IMG/VR virus record: IMGVR_UViG_3300021962_000134
Span: 1 to 54,512 of that record
DNA from: a virus
Direction: 5' to 3' (one strand)
Length of the DNA: 54,512 nucleotides
Under the pieces are notes generated by a model that did no database searches, was not told where the DNA came from, and saw nothing but the letters and a program-made list of their open reading frames with translations. Numbering within the stretch: position 1 is the first letter of the stretch; the number at the start of each line of letters is the position of its first letter. Below are positions 38,247 through 46,811 of the stretch, one piece after another. Position numbers and translations under genes: made by a program.

Positions 38247-39149
38247 ATGGCAGGTGGCGCAAAATTAGCAAAGGCAGTCGTAGATAAAATCTCTGATCTG
38301 CTGACGATGTCTAACAGAAACTTTAAGAAAAAGCAAGCAGCTGCGAGACCAGACGAACGTATTGATACGTCTCCTATGGGAAACAGACCTGATAAAGAAA
38401 CTTTGGATGAAGAGTCGAGAGAGATTGGGGCTCAGATAAATGCATTGCTCAAAGAACCTGTTTGGGAGTCTGACCGCAGTTTCAGAACGTTTGATCCAGA
38501 CACAATCATGAGCTCAGCAAGAAGAGCTCAAAAACCAGAAGATCATCCATACCAGAACATTCAAGACATGCAATGGGTTTTGTCCACTCCGGAGACTCAC
38601 CGCAAATTAAATCCACCTCTTTATTCAGACAATCCAGACTACGAGATTAATGTTCTAGGGACAGACCCGTTTGAAGTTTCAAGCGACAAAGCTAAAGTAG
38701 ACTATTATCGTCGAGCTTATAAAGAACGACTTCCAGAAGATTATCGATTTAACAGAACAACAAAAGATGTTTACACCGGATGGAAACAAATACCAATGAT
38801 GGTTGCGAGGTACGACCCAGATCAAGGTGCAATATTCATCAAAGGTCATGAAGGTCGTCATTTCAGCAGAGCTCTCGAGGCGGAAGGTCAAGGTAGATCG
38901 AATTACCTCACAGAAATATATAAAATGGATCCGGAGAATTTTCCAGATTTGAAAACTCTAGACCCAAACACACCTATTTACAGCGACAGAGGCAGACTTA
39001 CGAGAGACGAGAGTGGTAATTTAAAATTCGGTGAACCAGAAAAAGTTGGAACACTCGGAGAGTTATGGAAAGTTATTTACGGAGTCGGTGGTGTTGGAGC
39101 TCTACAGAATCTTGGTTCATATGAAGAAACAGTTCAGGTGATGCCATGA
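38247..39149 (+). CDS. HExxH-motif protein (300 aa), zincin candidate
   Basis: Separated from the gene before by 27 nt with AGAGGG nearby. The motif IFIKGHEGRHFSRALEAEGQ (HEGRH at 201-205) has the HExxH zinc-peptidase pattern, followed by a helix; a third ligand is not obvious. The GHEGRH block also appears in large phage polyvalent and internal-virion proteins, so it may be a domain shared with them. No signal peptide. Activity is inferred from the motif only. Confidence 0.68.
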   Translation: MAGGAKLAKAVVDKISDLLTMSNRNFKKKQAAARPDERIDTSPMGNRPDKETLDEESREIGAQINALLKEPVWESDRSFRTFDPDTIMSSARRAQKPEDHPYQNIQDMQWVLSTPETHRKLNPPLYSDNPDYEINVLGTDPFEVSSDKAKVDYYRRAYKERLPEDYRFNRTTKDVYTGWKQIPMMVARYDPDQGAIFIKGHEGRHFSRALEAEGQGRSNYLTEIYKMDPENFPDLKTLDPNTPIYSDRGRLTRDESGNLKFGEPEKVGTLGELWKVIYGVGGVGALQNLGSYEETVQVMP

Positions 39150-39193
39150 TTAACAGAAGTGCAGTCTCATCTTTAATTTCTAAAGGAGGTCTT

Positions 39194-39334
39194 ATGAAAA
39201 AGCAAAAGTACAAGGACAAGAAAGACGAGTCCATGGGTATGAAGAATGGCAAAGAAAGCACCAAGAAAGCCAGCATGAAAACCAGACGCAAGCAAAGCTA
39301 CGGCATGAAACGAGCCATGGGCAAAAAAAGCTAA
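39194..39334 (+). CDS. Small Lys/Met-rich protein (46 aa)
   Basis: AAAGGAGG 5 nt before the ATG at 39194 fixes the start over an upstream ATG at 39146. Extremely basic (KKQKYKDKKDE, then KASMKTRRKQSYGMKR and AMGKKS). Such lysine-rich peptides recur in marine phages near capsid genes. Overlaps the next ATG by 1 nt. Unknown function. Confidence 0.72.
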   Translation: MKKQKYKDKKDESMGMKNGKESTKKASMKTRRKQSYGMKRAMGKKS

Positions 39335-39483
39335 TGTCTGAGGAAGAACAAAACGTCGTAAATGTTTTTGTAACAGGGGTTTCGATGAAAGGAAAGTCGA
39401 AGCTGAATAAAGATGACAGTGACAGACCTACTGAAGAAAATCAAAAGCAACCTGAAGAACGAAAAGACGGCGATAGCGAATGA
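39334..39483 (+). CDS. Small charged protein (49 aa)
   Basis: ATG at 39334 overlaps the previous TAA. Sequence SEEEQNVVNVFVTGVSMKGK followed by a strongly charged tail. It overlaps the next gene by 71 nt in another frame, and both frames look phage-like. Unknown function; the coupling and lack of any other start support it. Confidence 0.6.
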   Translation: MSEEEQNVVNVFVTGVSMKGKSKLNKDDSDRPTEENQKQPEERKDGDSE

Positions 39484-39610
39484 TATGGTTGAAGGTCGCA
39501 TGAGCGACTTTCAATCGTATTCTCGAAACGTTGGTTATGCAGAAGGGCTTGAAAAAGCCTGTGAGCTGATCGACGAAACTTTAAAACAACTAGACGAAGA
39601 GGATGATTAA
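39413..39610 (+). CDS. Small helical protein (65 aa)
   Basis: TDLLKKIKSNLKNEKTAIAN, then YAEGLEKACELIDETLKQLD is an alpha-helical hairpin common in small conserved phage proteins (a coiled-coil-like pair). Starts inside the previous gene. Unknown function. 3 nt before the GroES gene. Confidence 0.72.
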   Translation: MTVTDLLKKIKSNLKNEKTAIANDMVEGRMSDFQSYSRNVGYAEGLEKACELIDETLKQLDEEDD

Positions 39611-39613
39611 CAC

Positions 39614-39991
39614 ATGTCTCATCAGCATGAAGAAACGCAGTTGGAAGCAACTGAATATCCCAAACCAATGGGATGGAAAGTTCTAGTCAAACCAAACGAA
39701 GTCAAGAAAACGACCAAGGGTGGCATTATTCTTTCAAACACCAGTCAGGAGAATGAAGAATATTTGACCGCCCATGGGCATATTCTGGCGATGGGAGATT
39801 TGGCTTATCGAGACCGAGATTCTGGTCAGTCATGGAAAGGCTCATGGCCCAGTGTCGGTAACCGAGTTACCTACGGCAAATACGCCGGACAGAAGCTCGT
39901 AATTAACGGGGTTAAACTCTTGCTACTGAATGACGACGAAGTGACGTCGATTCTGCCAGATGGTGCGAGCATAACTTCATATGTCGAATAG
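39614..39991 (+). CDS. GroES-like co-chaperonin (phage Cpn10)
   Basis: 125 residues. PKPMGWKVLVKPNEVKKTTK, then GGIILSNTSQENEEYLTAHG, and VGNRVTYGKYAGQKLVINGV and KLLLLNDDEV give the GroES beta-barrel plan with a mobile loop (KKTTKGGIIL) in the right place. The barrel inserts RDRDSGQSWKGSWP. Phages such as T4 (gp31) use their own co-chaperonin to fold capsid protein with host GroEL. Its location just before scaffold and capsid genes agrees. Confidence 0.88.
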   Translation: MSHQHEETQLEATEYPKPMGWKVLVKPNEVKKTTKGGIILSNTSQENEEYLTAHGHILAMGDLAYRDRDSGQSWKGSWPSVGNRVTYGKYAGQKLVINGVKLLLLNDDEVTSILPDGASITSYVE

Positions 39992-40017
39992 GCGACGAAC
40001 CATGGAGGACGCCAACC

Positions 40018-40959
40018 ATGTCACAAGATGATATTTTAGCAGAAATAGAAGCAGAAATCGGCAGGACCAAGCAGAAATCTGGTGTTGATTCCGACGAGCC
40101 TCTGGAAATAGAGATCGAGGACGAACCAGAAGAGCAAAAAGCTAAACTCAAAGCTGATAAACAACCAAAAGTCGACAAAGAAGAAGATTCCGACGACGAT
40201 GAAGAGGAAGTTTACAGCAAAAAGGTTCAAAACAGGATTAAAAAGCTCGTTGATCAGCGACGACAAGCCGAGTTGCAAACTCGTCAATATCAAGAGCAAA
40301 TGTCTCAGCTTCAGGCAAGATTAGATCGTCTGGAGAAAGGGAACACGAGTCGAGCCGAGCAAGACTTCCAGACCCGTTACAACCAGACCCGCATGGCTTT
40401 AACAAAGGCTGTTGAGGAAGGTGACACCGAAGCACAGGTCAGTTTTCAAGAGCAACTGGCAGATATGCGTGCAGCAATGCGTATCGCCGAGATGCAAAAG
40501 CAACAGCAGCAAAGTCAGGCAATTTCACCAACGGTTGGTCGGGCACAACAAGCTGCAAAAGCACCACCACCACGTTTAGCGATGCAATGGTGGGAGCGTA
40601 ACAATTGGTTTAACAGCAAGGGTTTTGAGCGAGAAACCAACGCGGCAAGAGCCATAGATGTTCAATTGGACATTGAAGGCTTTGATAAAGAATCTGATGA
40701 ATATTATAAAACATTAGATAGACGTTTACGAAAAATGTTTCCGGAGTTAAACTCATCGGAAGAATTTGAAGAACCAAGTAAACCGAAGGAAAAAAGCAGA
40801 GCACCAGTCGCCCCAACTGCTGGCGGTTCGACGGCTTACAAAGGAAATCGAGTTCGGATGTCTCAGGATCAGTTAAGGATGGCGAGGGAACTTGGTATTC
40901 GTGATGAAAAAAGTCTGAAGCTATATGCGGATGAAATACGAAAACAGAACAGGAGCTAA
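40018..40959 (+). CDS. Capsid scaffolding protein candidate (313 aa)
   Basis: Acidic N-terminus (residues 1-75, DEPLEIEIEDEPEEQKAKLK), a long coiled coil (RIKKLVDQRRQAELQTRQYQ and on), Gln-rich linker and a C-terminal domain. This is the general shape of podovirus scaffolds and it lies two genes before the capsid gene. No protease domain is visible. Preceded by GGAGGACGCC. Confidence 0.78.
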   Translation: MSQDDILAEIEAEIGRTKQKSGVDSDEPLEIEIEDEPEEQKAKLKADKQPKVDKEEDSDDDEEEVYSKKVQNRIKKLVDQRRQAELQTRQYQEQMSQLQARLDRLEKGNTSRAEQDFQTRYNQTRMALTKAVEEGDTEAQVSFQEQLADMRAAMRIAEMQKQQQQSQAISPTVGRAQQAAKAPPPRLAMQWWERNNWFNSKGFERETNAARAIDVQLDIEGFDKESDEYYKTLDRRLRKMFPELNSSEEFEEPSKPKEKSRAPVAPTAGGSTAYKGNRVRMSQDQLRMARELGIRDEKSLKLYADEIRKQNRS

Positions 40960-40961
40960 TC

Positions 40962-41447
40962 ATGGCTGATAATAGAAATGTAAGAGCAAACGAAACTCGA
41001 TCAGGCAAACGTGCTGAAGAGGCTAGGCCAGAAACAGCATGGAAACCACCATCAGTGTTGGACGCACCCGAACCCAGACCTGGGATGGTTCAACGCTGGA
41101 TAGCTACCTCGATTCAGGGTAGGGATAATCCAGACAACGTGTACAAACGTATGCGAGCTGGCTGGAACCCTCGCCCTGCTGACACAGTGAAAGATAAGAG
41201 ATACCCAACTATCAATCATGGGCAGTGGGCAGGTTCAATAGGAATAGAAGGTATGTTGCTTTGCGAGATGCCGGAAGACAAGTACAACGCGATGAAAGAC
41301 TACTACCGTGGTCGTAACGTCGAGCAGAACGAGTCGATTCCAGGAGAACTTGATGCGATGGCAAGATCTGGGGGCATTCCTATTCAACAAGATAGGAAAT
41401 CAACAAGTAGTCGTGGTCGGGATTTAACCGTCATGACTGATGATTAA
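40962..41447 (+). CDS. Head-region structural protein (161 aa)
   Basis: 2 nt after the scaffold stop with AGGAGC upstream. The block RPGMVQRWIATSIQGRDNPD and NVYKRMRAGWNPRPADTVKD resembles short virion proteins found next to capsid genes in marine podoviruses. Function unknown; head completion is possible. Confidence 0.7.
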   Translation: MADNRNVRANETRSGKRAEEARPETAWKPPSVLDAPEPRPGMVQRWIATSIQGRDNPDNVYKRMRAGWNPRPADTVKDKRYPTINHGQWAGSIGIEGMLLCEMPEDKYNAMKDYYRGRNVEQNESIPGELDAMARSGGIPIQQDRKSTSSRGRDLTVMTDD

Positions 41448-41470
41448 CTGCTTTAAAGGAGTAGCGAAAA

Positions 41471-42022
41471 ATGGCTAATGCAGATGCAGCCTTTGGGTTC
41501 GTCCCAGTTCGCCACATGAGCGGTAATGCACCTCGTGCTAATAAATACACCATTACTTCAGGTTTAGCTGAAAACATTTTCACTGGTGATGCGGTCATTT
41601 TGACTTCAGACGGTGTTCTTAATGTTGCAGCTGCAACTGAAACAAATATTGTTGGTGTATTCGCAGGAGTTTCATACACTGCAAGTGATGGCTCTTATGT
41701 TTATAGTCAATACTGGCCAAGCGGCACTACTGCTACAGATATCGTGGCTTATGTTTACGATGATCCGTACACAGTGTTCAAAGTTCAATCAGCTGGCTCT
41801 CCAGCCCAAACCAATATCGGCAACTGTGCTGATATCGTAGTTGGGTCTGGTTCAACCAATACTGGTCAATCAGGTATGGAAATTTCCGGTACCATGGCAG
41901 CGACCGCAGCACAAACAAAGATTCTGGCTCTTTATGATGCACCAGAAAATGCGTTTGGCGCGAATGCAGTTATGGAAGTGCTCATCAATGAGCATATCTG
42001 GAAAGATTCAGCTGGTATTTAA
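41471..42022 (+). CDS. Head decoration / structural protein candidate (183 aa)
   Basis: AAAGGAG before the ATG. NADAAFGFVPVRHMSGNAPR at the start, then beta-rich sequence with Gly/Ser/Thr (DGVLNVAAATETNIVGVFAG). Beta-sandwich-like with no Cys pairs, a typical plan for capsid decoration proteins, and it directly precedes the major capsid gene. Role inferred. Confidence 0.72.
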   Translation: MANADAAFGFVPVRHMSGNAPRANKYTITSGLAENIFTGDAVILTSDGVLNVAAATETNIVGVFAGVSYTASDGSYVYSQYWPSGTTATDIVAYVYDDPYTVFKVQSAGSPAQTNIGNCADIVVGSGSTNTGQSGMEISGTMAATAAQTKILALYDAPENAFGANAVMEVLINEHIWKDSAGI

Positions 42023-42035
42023 GGAGGATTGAAAA

Positions 42036-42944
42036 ATGGCAATGAATAGAGCGCAATTTGCGAAAATGCTCGAGCCAGGACTCAACACCCTCTTTGGCTT
42101 AGAGTACGACCAATACCCACCTGAGTGGTCTCCAGTTTTCTCAACAAGTTCTTCTCAAAAAGCATTTGAAGAAGACGTATTGTTGGAAGGCTTCGGAAAT
42201 GCTCCGGTAAAAGCAGAAGGTGCTGCGATCTCTTACGATTCAGCATCACAGCAATGGACAGCTCGCTACCAGCACGAGACCATCGCTTTGGCATTCAGTA
42301 TCACTGAAGAAGCCGAGGAAGATGGACTTTATGGCTCGATAGCAGCTCGTTACACCAAAGCACTAGCTCGCTCAATGGCTTCCACTAAGGAAATCAAAGC
42401 AGCAAACGTATTGAACAATGCGTTCAGTGGTTCAGGTGTAACTGGTGGTGATGGAGTTACCTTGTGTAACACCGCTCACCCAACCAGAGCTGGCAACCAG
42501 TCGAACACACTTTCGACTGCTGCTGACCTTTCTGAGACTTCGCTTGAGCAAATTCTCATCAACATCGCTGATATGAAAGATGATCGCGGTCTGAGAATTG
42601 CAGCACAGGGCAAGATGTTGGTTATCCCAACTGCTTATACCTTTGTTGCAGAGCGTTTGCTTGAGTCACAGTTGAGAGTTGGAACAGCTGACAACGACAT
42701 CAACGCGATTCGCGCTGGCGGTTACTTGCCACAGGGCTATCACGTTATGCGTCGTCTGACCGATTCAGATGCATGGTTCGTTATGACCGATGTGCCTGAT
42801 GGTCTGAAGCACTTCCAGCGTTCACCGCTCAAGAAGGGCATGGAAGGCGATTTTGAAACTGGCAACGTCCGCTACAAAGTACGCGAGCGATATTCGTTCG
42901 GGTTTACTGACTGGCGCGGTGTGTTTGGTTCCGAAGGAGCTTAA
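42036..42944 (+). CDS. Major capsid protein (Mu gpT-like)
   Basis: 302 residues with AAGGAGG before the ATG. LEPGLNTLFGLEYDQYPPEW is the N-arm; RYTKALARSMASTKEIKAAN and VLNNAFSGSG cover the backbone helix; AGGYLPQGYHVMRRLTDSDA is the A-domain; ERYSFGFTDWRGVFG is the C-terminal block. This set is the HK97-fold class of Mu gpT-like capsids common in marine podoviruses. It is followed by a terminator, which could raise its level relative to the downstream genes. Confidence 0.88.
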   Translation: MAMNRAQFAKMLEPGLNTLFGLEYDQYPPEWSPVFSTSSSQKAFEEDVLLEGFGNAPVKAEGAAISYDSASQQWTARYQHETIALAFSITEEAEEDGLYGSIAARYTKALARSMASTKEIKAANVLNNAFSGSGVTGGDGVTLCNTAHPTRAGNQSNTLSTAADLSETSLEQILINIADMKDDRGLRIAAQGKMLVIPTAYTFVAERLLESQLRVGTADNDINAIRAGGYLPQGYHVMRRLTDSDAWFVMTDVPDGLKHFQRSPLKKGMEGDFETGNVRYKVRERYSFGFTDWRGVFGSEGA

Positions 42945-42956
42945 CCAAAAGCGAAT

Positions 42957-42980
42957 GGGGGAGGGCTTGCTCTCCCCTTT
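42957..42980 (+). terminator. Hairpin after the capsid gene, probable leaky terminator
   Basis: GGGGGAG-GGCTTG-CTCTCCCC followed by TTTCTT (42957-42983). Likely partial, because adaptor and tail genes continue in the same direction without a visible new promoter. Confidence 0.6.
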
Positions 42981-43029
42981 CTTGAATCCTGACTGCTTCG
43001 GCAGACATTAGCCACGACAGGAGAACATT

Positions 43030-43485
43030 ATGGCTACTACTACTTTTTCCGGACCAATTAAGGCTGGAACCATTAAAGATACCACTGGTACTACGCTTGG
43101 CACTAACGTTGCTAACGTAGGTTATGTTGTGATGGCGCAATCTGCTGCGATTACTCAAAGCACAACTGCTGCTGGCACAGGAATTATTATTCCAGCAAAC
43201 TCACAGATTCTCGAGATAACAGTTTTTGTAACGACTGCATTCGACAACTCTGCGACTCTCAGCATCGGAACAACATCATCTTCAAACGAGTTGGCAACAG
43301 GTGTTGCAGTTTCAACAGGTAACACAATCAAGCTCGCATCTCAGGCTACAATCCCTGACGCAGATGCTTGGGAAGATGTTGGAACAACAGACGTAGAGAT
43401 TTATGTTGACTCAAGTGCTACTACCGCAGACGCAGGGGTTGCTACTCTGACTGTTACTTACATTCAAAACAATAACCTCGCATAA
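43030..43485 (+). CDS. Small beta-rich virion protein (151 aa)
   Basis: GGAGAACATT before the ATG. Thr/Ala/Ser-rich strands (TTFSGPIKAGTIKDTTGTTL, then TVTYIQNNNLA) with no charged helices. Resembles short capsid-associated or decoration proteins. Function inferred from position after the capsid gene. Confidence 0.7.
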   Translation: MATTTFSGPIKAGTIKDTTGTTLGTNVANVGYVVMAQSAAITQSTTAAGTGIIIPANSQILEITVFVTTAFDNSATLSIGTTSSSNELATGVAVSTGNTIKLASQATIPDADAWEDVGTTDVEIYVDSSATTADAGVATLTVTYIQNNNLA

Positions 43486-43499
43486 TAGGAGGGTGAATT

Positions 43500-43913
43500 A
43501 TGGCTGATATCGTTAATTCAACAACGATAGCCGATAACCCTCGTGAGGCTGTGTTTTCTTTTCAATACCAGTATGTAGATACGGGTAACGAAAGTGCGGT
43601 CACTAAGATCGATGTGTCTTCGTTAGTACCTAGTTCTAACGGGGACACATGCACAGGTGTCAGAATACTTGAGTGTTGGTGGATTATTGAGGGTTTGACG
43701 GTTGAGGTGTTGGCAGATGCCACCACTGACGTAATCATCATGCACCTTGCTGAAAGCCAACAGGGTTACCACAATTTTGAGAAGTTCGGTGGTCTTCCTT
43801 CAAGTTCCTCTTACGGCACAAGCCCAACTGGTGACATTAAATTCACCACGACAGGTTCAACTGCTGCTGGAGACGCTTATCAAGTAGTTCTGAGGGTGGC
43901 TAAAGAGTATTAA
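43500..43913 (+). CDS. Small virion protein (137 aa)
   Basis: AGGAGGG before the ATG. Beta-rich with GDTCTGVRILECWWIIEGL in the middle and a C-terminus VVLRVAKEY. It is one of several similar short proteins between capsid and adaptor genes. Unknown; a neck or decoration protein is possible. Confidence 0.7.
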   Translation: MADIVNSTTIADNPREAVFSFQYQYVDTGNESAVTKIDVSSLVPSSNGDTCTGVRILECWWIIEGLTVEVLADATTDVIIMHLAESQQGYHNFEKFGGLPSSSSYGTSPTGDIKFTTTGSTAAGDAYQVVLRVAKEY

Positions 43914-43928
43914 CAAGGAGAAAATCAA

Positions 43929-44723
43929 ATGGCTCAAGTTTCTTCCATAAGTCGCGTCGGGACAACGGAGCCATTTGAACTCCAAATATCTCGCGGTCAA
44001 ATACCTTTTCATAAAACTGTTTTTAAGTTTGGTTACAACGCTGTTGTTGGATCCACTAAGGAAACTATTTGGGAACAAGGTGGTTTATACGCTTATCCCG
44101 CATCAGCCACAGTAATGACTGTATCAAGCAGTTCAACTGACGACACTGCCGCAGGAACTGGTGCGAGAACAGTAGAAGTTTTTGGTCTAGACGCCGATTA
44201 CAACGAAATAAACGAAGTTGTCATATTAAACGGACAAACGGCTGTTAATACGACAAAGTCTTACTTGCGTATAAATCGCGGCATTGTTCGCAGTGCAGGT
44301 AGTGGTGGCGCAAACGCTGGAACAATTTACGCAGGAACAGGCACAGTGACCGCTGGAGTTCCAGCTAATATTTACTTGAGCATAAATGGTGATGGCGACA
44401 ACCAAACATTGATGGCTCTTTGGACAGTTCCCGCAGGATATACAGCGTTCCTTACAAAGATGTCTTTGTCCACAGGCACATCTACCAACACCAAAGCTCT
44501 TTTAAATGCTAGTCTTGTTGCTAGGCCATATGGGGAAGTGTTTCAAATAAAAGAAAGATTTACTCTTACAGATGGCGCACACGAACAGTTTTATACTTTT
44601 CCATTAAGGTTCACAGAAAAAACAGACTTGGAAATGAGAGCATTTTCTTCTTCAGGCTCAGTTGACTTCAATGTCTCCGCATCAATGGAGTTTGTTTACA
44701 TAAAAAATGATGGAGTGACATAA
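43929..44723 (+). CDS. Virion structural protein (264 aa)
   Basis: AAGGAG before the ATG. Beta-rich sequence with RGQIPFHKTVFKFGYNAVVG at the N-terminus, a central Gly-rich INRGIVRSAGSGGANAGTIY and a C-terminal FTEKTDLEMRAFSSSGSVDF. This plan fits a fibre- or collar-like protein. TAATG overlap with the gp4-like adaptor. Confidence 0.68.
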   Translation: MAQVSSISRVGTTEPFELQISRGQIPFHKTVFKFGYNAVVGSTKETIWEQGGLYAYPASATVMTVSSSSTDDTAAGTGARTVEVFGLDADYNEINEVVILNGQTAVNTTKSYLRINRGIVRSAGSGGANAGTIYAGTGTVTAGVPANIYLSINGDGDNQTLMALWTVPAGYTAFLTKMSLSTGTSTNTKALLNASLVARPYGEVFQIKERFTLTDGAHEQFYTFPLRFTEKTDLEMRAFSSSGSVDFNVSASMEFVYIKNDGVT

Positions 44724-45403
44724 TGGCTACTTCAGGAACAGTTGCGTTTCGACCAGATATTGAAGAGATCATCGCCGAAGCGTTTGAACGCTGTGGTATG
44801 GATTCTCAGGTATTGACCGGATACCAAGCTCTTGCAGCTCGCAGGAGTCTTAACCTTTTGTTCAGTGAATGGGCAAACAGGGGCATAAATTACTGGGCGG
44901 TGCAAAATAACACATTGCCTTTGGTTAATGGGACGACAACTTACACATTACCAGCAGGAACAATCGATTTAATTGACGTAGTTGTGCGCCAAACCACCGG
45001 AGCGACTACGACTGATACTGTTGTTGAGCGGATCAGCATTGAGGAATACAACCAGTTGCCAGATAAAAGCTCTTCTGGGCTTCCGACGCAATATATGCTC
45101 AATAAACAGTACACACCAGTCATGTATTTGTGGCAAGTGCCTGATAGTAGCAGTTACAGCCTCATTTATTGGTCGATTAACCAGCTCGAAGACGTAACCG
45201 CAAGTAATCAGGACGCAGATATACCTTATAGATGGTCAGATTGCATTTGTGCAGGGTTGGCAAGCAAGCTGGCCTTAAAATATCAGCCTGAAAGGTTCGC
45301 CGTACTGAATCAAGTGTACGAAAAAGCGTTTGAGTACGCTGCCGACACTGATAATGATGGCGTAACCATGAGGATCAGACCAACAGGGTTAAACTTGTAC
45401 TGA
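44723..45403 (+). CDS. Head-tail adaptor, P22 gp4-like
   Basis: 226 residues. IEEIIAEAFERCGMDSQVLT, ALAARRSLNLLFSEWANRGI and NYWAVQNNTLPLV, then TYTLPAGTIDLIDVVVR are characteristic of the tail accessory factor family that includes P22 gp4. It should bind under the portal after packaging and stabilise the DNA-filled head. Directly coupled to the gene before it; 1 nt from the repeat protein after it. Confidence 0.8.
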   Translation: MATSGTVAFRPDIEEIIAEAFERCGMDSQVLTGYQALAARRSLNLLFSEWANRGINYWAVQNNTLPLVNGTTTYTLPAGTIDLIDVVVRQTTGATTTDTVVERISIEEYNQLPDKSSSGLPTQYMLNKQYTPVMYLWQVPDSSSYSLIYWSINQLEDVTASNQDADIPYRWSDCICAGLASKLALKYQPERFAVLNQVYEKAFEYAADTDNDGVTMRIRPTGLNLY

Positions 45404-45404
45404 G

Positions 45405-46811
45405 ATGGCTTCTGCTCGCAAAGCTAAAGGGAAAAAGTCAGTCGCTATAAGCGACATATCTGGCTTTAAAGTCCCATATAAAGAACTCAAGACTACTTGG
45501 GAAGGCTTTCGAGTAGAGCCAGAGGAGTACGATCCTAAGCAACCCCAGCTAACCCCACCCCGAAATGTTATCGACGCAACCGCGCTGTTTAAACCGCGTC
45601 CTGACACAGATCCTGAGAACGTAGAGATTTACATCGGTTATACATTTGACCCGTTCATCCCTATTCAACAAAGACCAGGAGTTGGAATTGGTTCTTTGGG
45701 TAGTGTTGGTTATGCTGGCAATGTCAGATATGACTACGTTTTCAATGTAACTGGGGTTTCGTCCACTGGCGCGATTGGAACTGTAACCATATCTGATAAC
45801 GAAGATGTGGTGACTACAGGGGTGGCTGCAACCGGAGCAGTTGAAGGGTTTGGAATTACCGGAAACGGTAATGTGATGATCATCGCAACTGGAATCTCTG
45901 GTGTTGGCGCAGTTGGAACAACAGGTGTTGAAACTCCGGGAACTGACGCAGTAGTCACAGGAGTGGCATCGACAGGTGCAATTGGAACAGTATCGCTTTA
46001 CATATCTCTGGATGCATATGTAACTGGAGTCTCTTCTACAGGAGCAACAGGAACTGAAGTTCTTGAAGGTGAGATTACCGAGACTGGGGTTGCCGGAACT
46101 GGTGCAATCGGAACTGAAGTCCCAGAGTCAGAGATAACTGAAACAGGCGTAGCTGCAACTGGAGCAATCGGAACTGAGAGCATTAGCGCAGGGGTGACAA
46201 TCACCGAGACTGGGGTTTCCGCGACTGGTGCAACTGGAACTGTATCACCAGAGTCTGAAATAACCGAGACTGGGGTTGCTGCAACTGGTGCGATAGGAAT
46301 TGAAATACCAGAATCAGAGATATCCGAGACTGGGGTAGCAACAACAGGTCAAGTTGAAGGCTTTGGAATATCAGGTAACGGTAACATCCAGATCATTGCA
46401 ACTGGTATCTCAGGAACTGGCGCAACTGGTAATGTCGGTCTTGAGGAAGCAACCGCTATCATTAATGAATCTAACAATACTGGCTGGGGCGAGCAGGATT
46501 GGGGCGAAGACATATGGGGCGGGCAACCTGAAATTGTTGCTTATGGCGATATTGGAACTGTTTCAATTGATGTGTTCATCGGTCCAAACGTAACAGGTGT
46601 TGCTGGAACTGGAAATGTAGGCTCAGAAACTCCAGAGGCTGAAATAACTGAAACAGGCGTGGCTGCAACAGGTAACATTGGAACAATCAGCAACGAAACT
46701 GAAGAGAGCATCACTGGACTAAGCTCAACCGGAGCAATAGGAACAGCACAAGCATACGTCGATCCGGGATGGGGCGAGGGTACTTGGAGTGAAGGAGATT
46801 GGGGTGAATAA
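45405..46811 (+). CDS. Virion protein with 14 TG-A-G type repeats
   Basis: 468 residues. After an N-terminal 110-residue part, the body is built from 14 copies of a short unit with the core T-G-V-x-x-T-G-A-x-G. Seven adjacent units have the 20-21-residue period with linker TESPESEITE or close variants. Two double units carrying FGIxGNGNxxIIATGISG show that a larger block was also duplicated. WGEGTWSEGDWGE ends it. Low charge and regular spacing suggest a beta-solenoid. It is next to the adaptor genes, so likely a tail or neck spike. Function inferred. Confidence 0.72.
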   Translation: MASARKAKGKKSVAISDISGFKVPYKELKTTWEGFRVEPEEYDPKQPQLTPPRNVIDATALFKPRPDTDPENVEIYIGYTFDPFIPIQQRPGVGIGSLGSVGYAGNVRYDYVFNVTGVSSTGAIGTVTISDNEDVVTTGVAATGAVEGFGITGNGNVMIIATGISGVGAVGTTGVETPGTDAVVTGVASTGAIGTVSLYISLDAYVTGVSSTGATGTEVLEGEITETGVAGTGAIGTEVPESEITETGVAATGAIGTESISAGVTITETGVSATGATGTVSPESEITETGVAATGAIGIEIPESEISETGVATTGQVEGFGISGNGNIQIIATGISGTGATGNVGLEEATAIINESNNTGWGEQDWGEDIWGGQPEIVAYGDIGTVSIDVFIGPNVTGVAGTGNVGSETPEAEITETGVAATGNIGTISNETEESITGLSSTGAIGTAQAYVDPGWGEGTWSEGDWGE

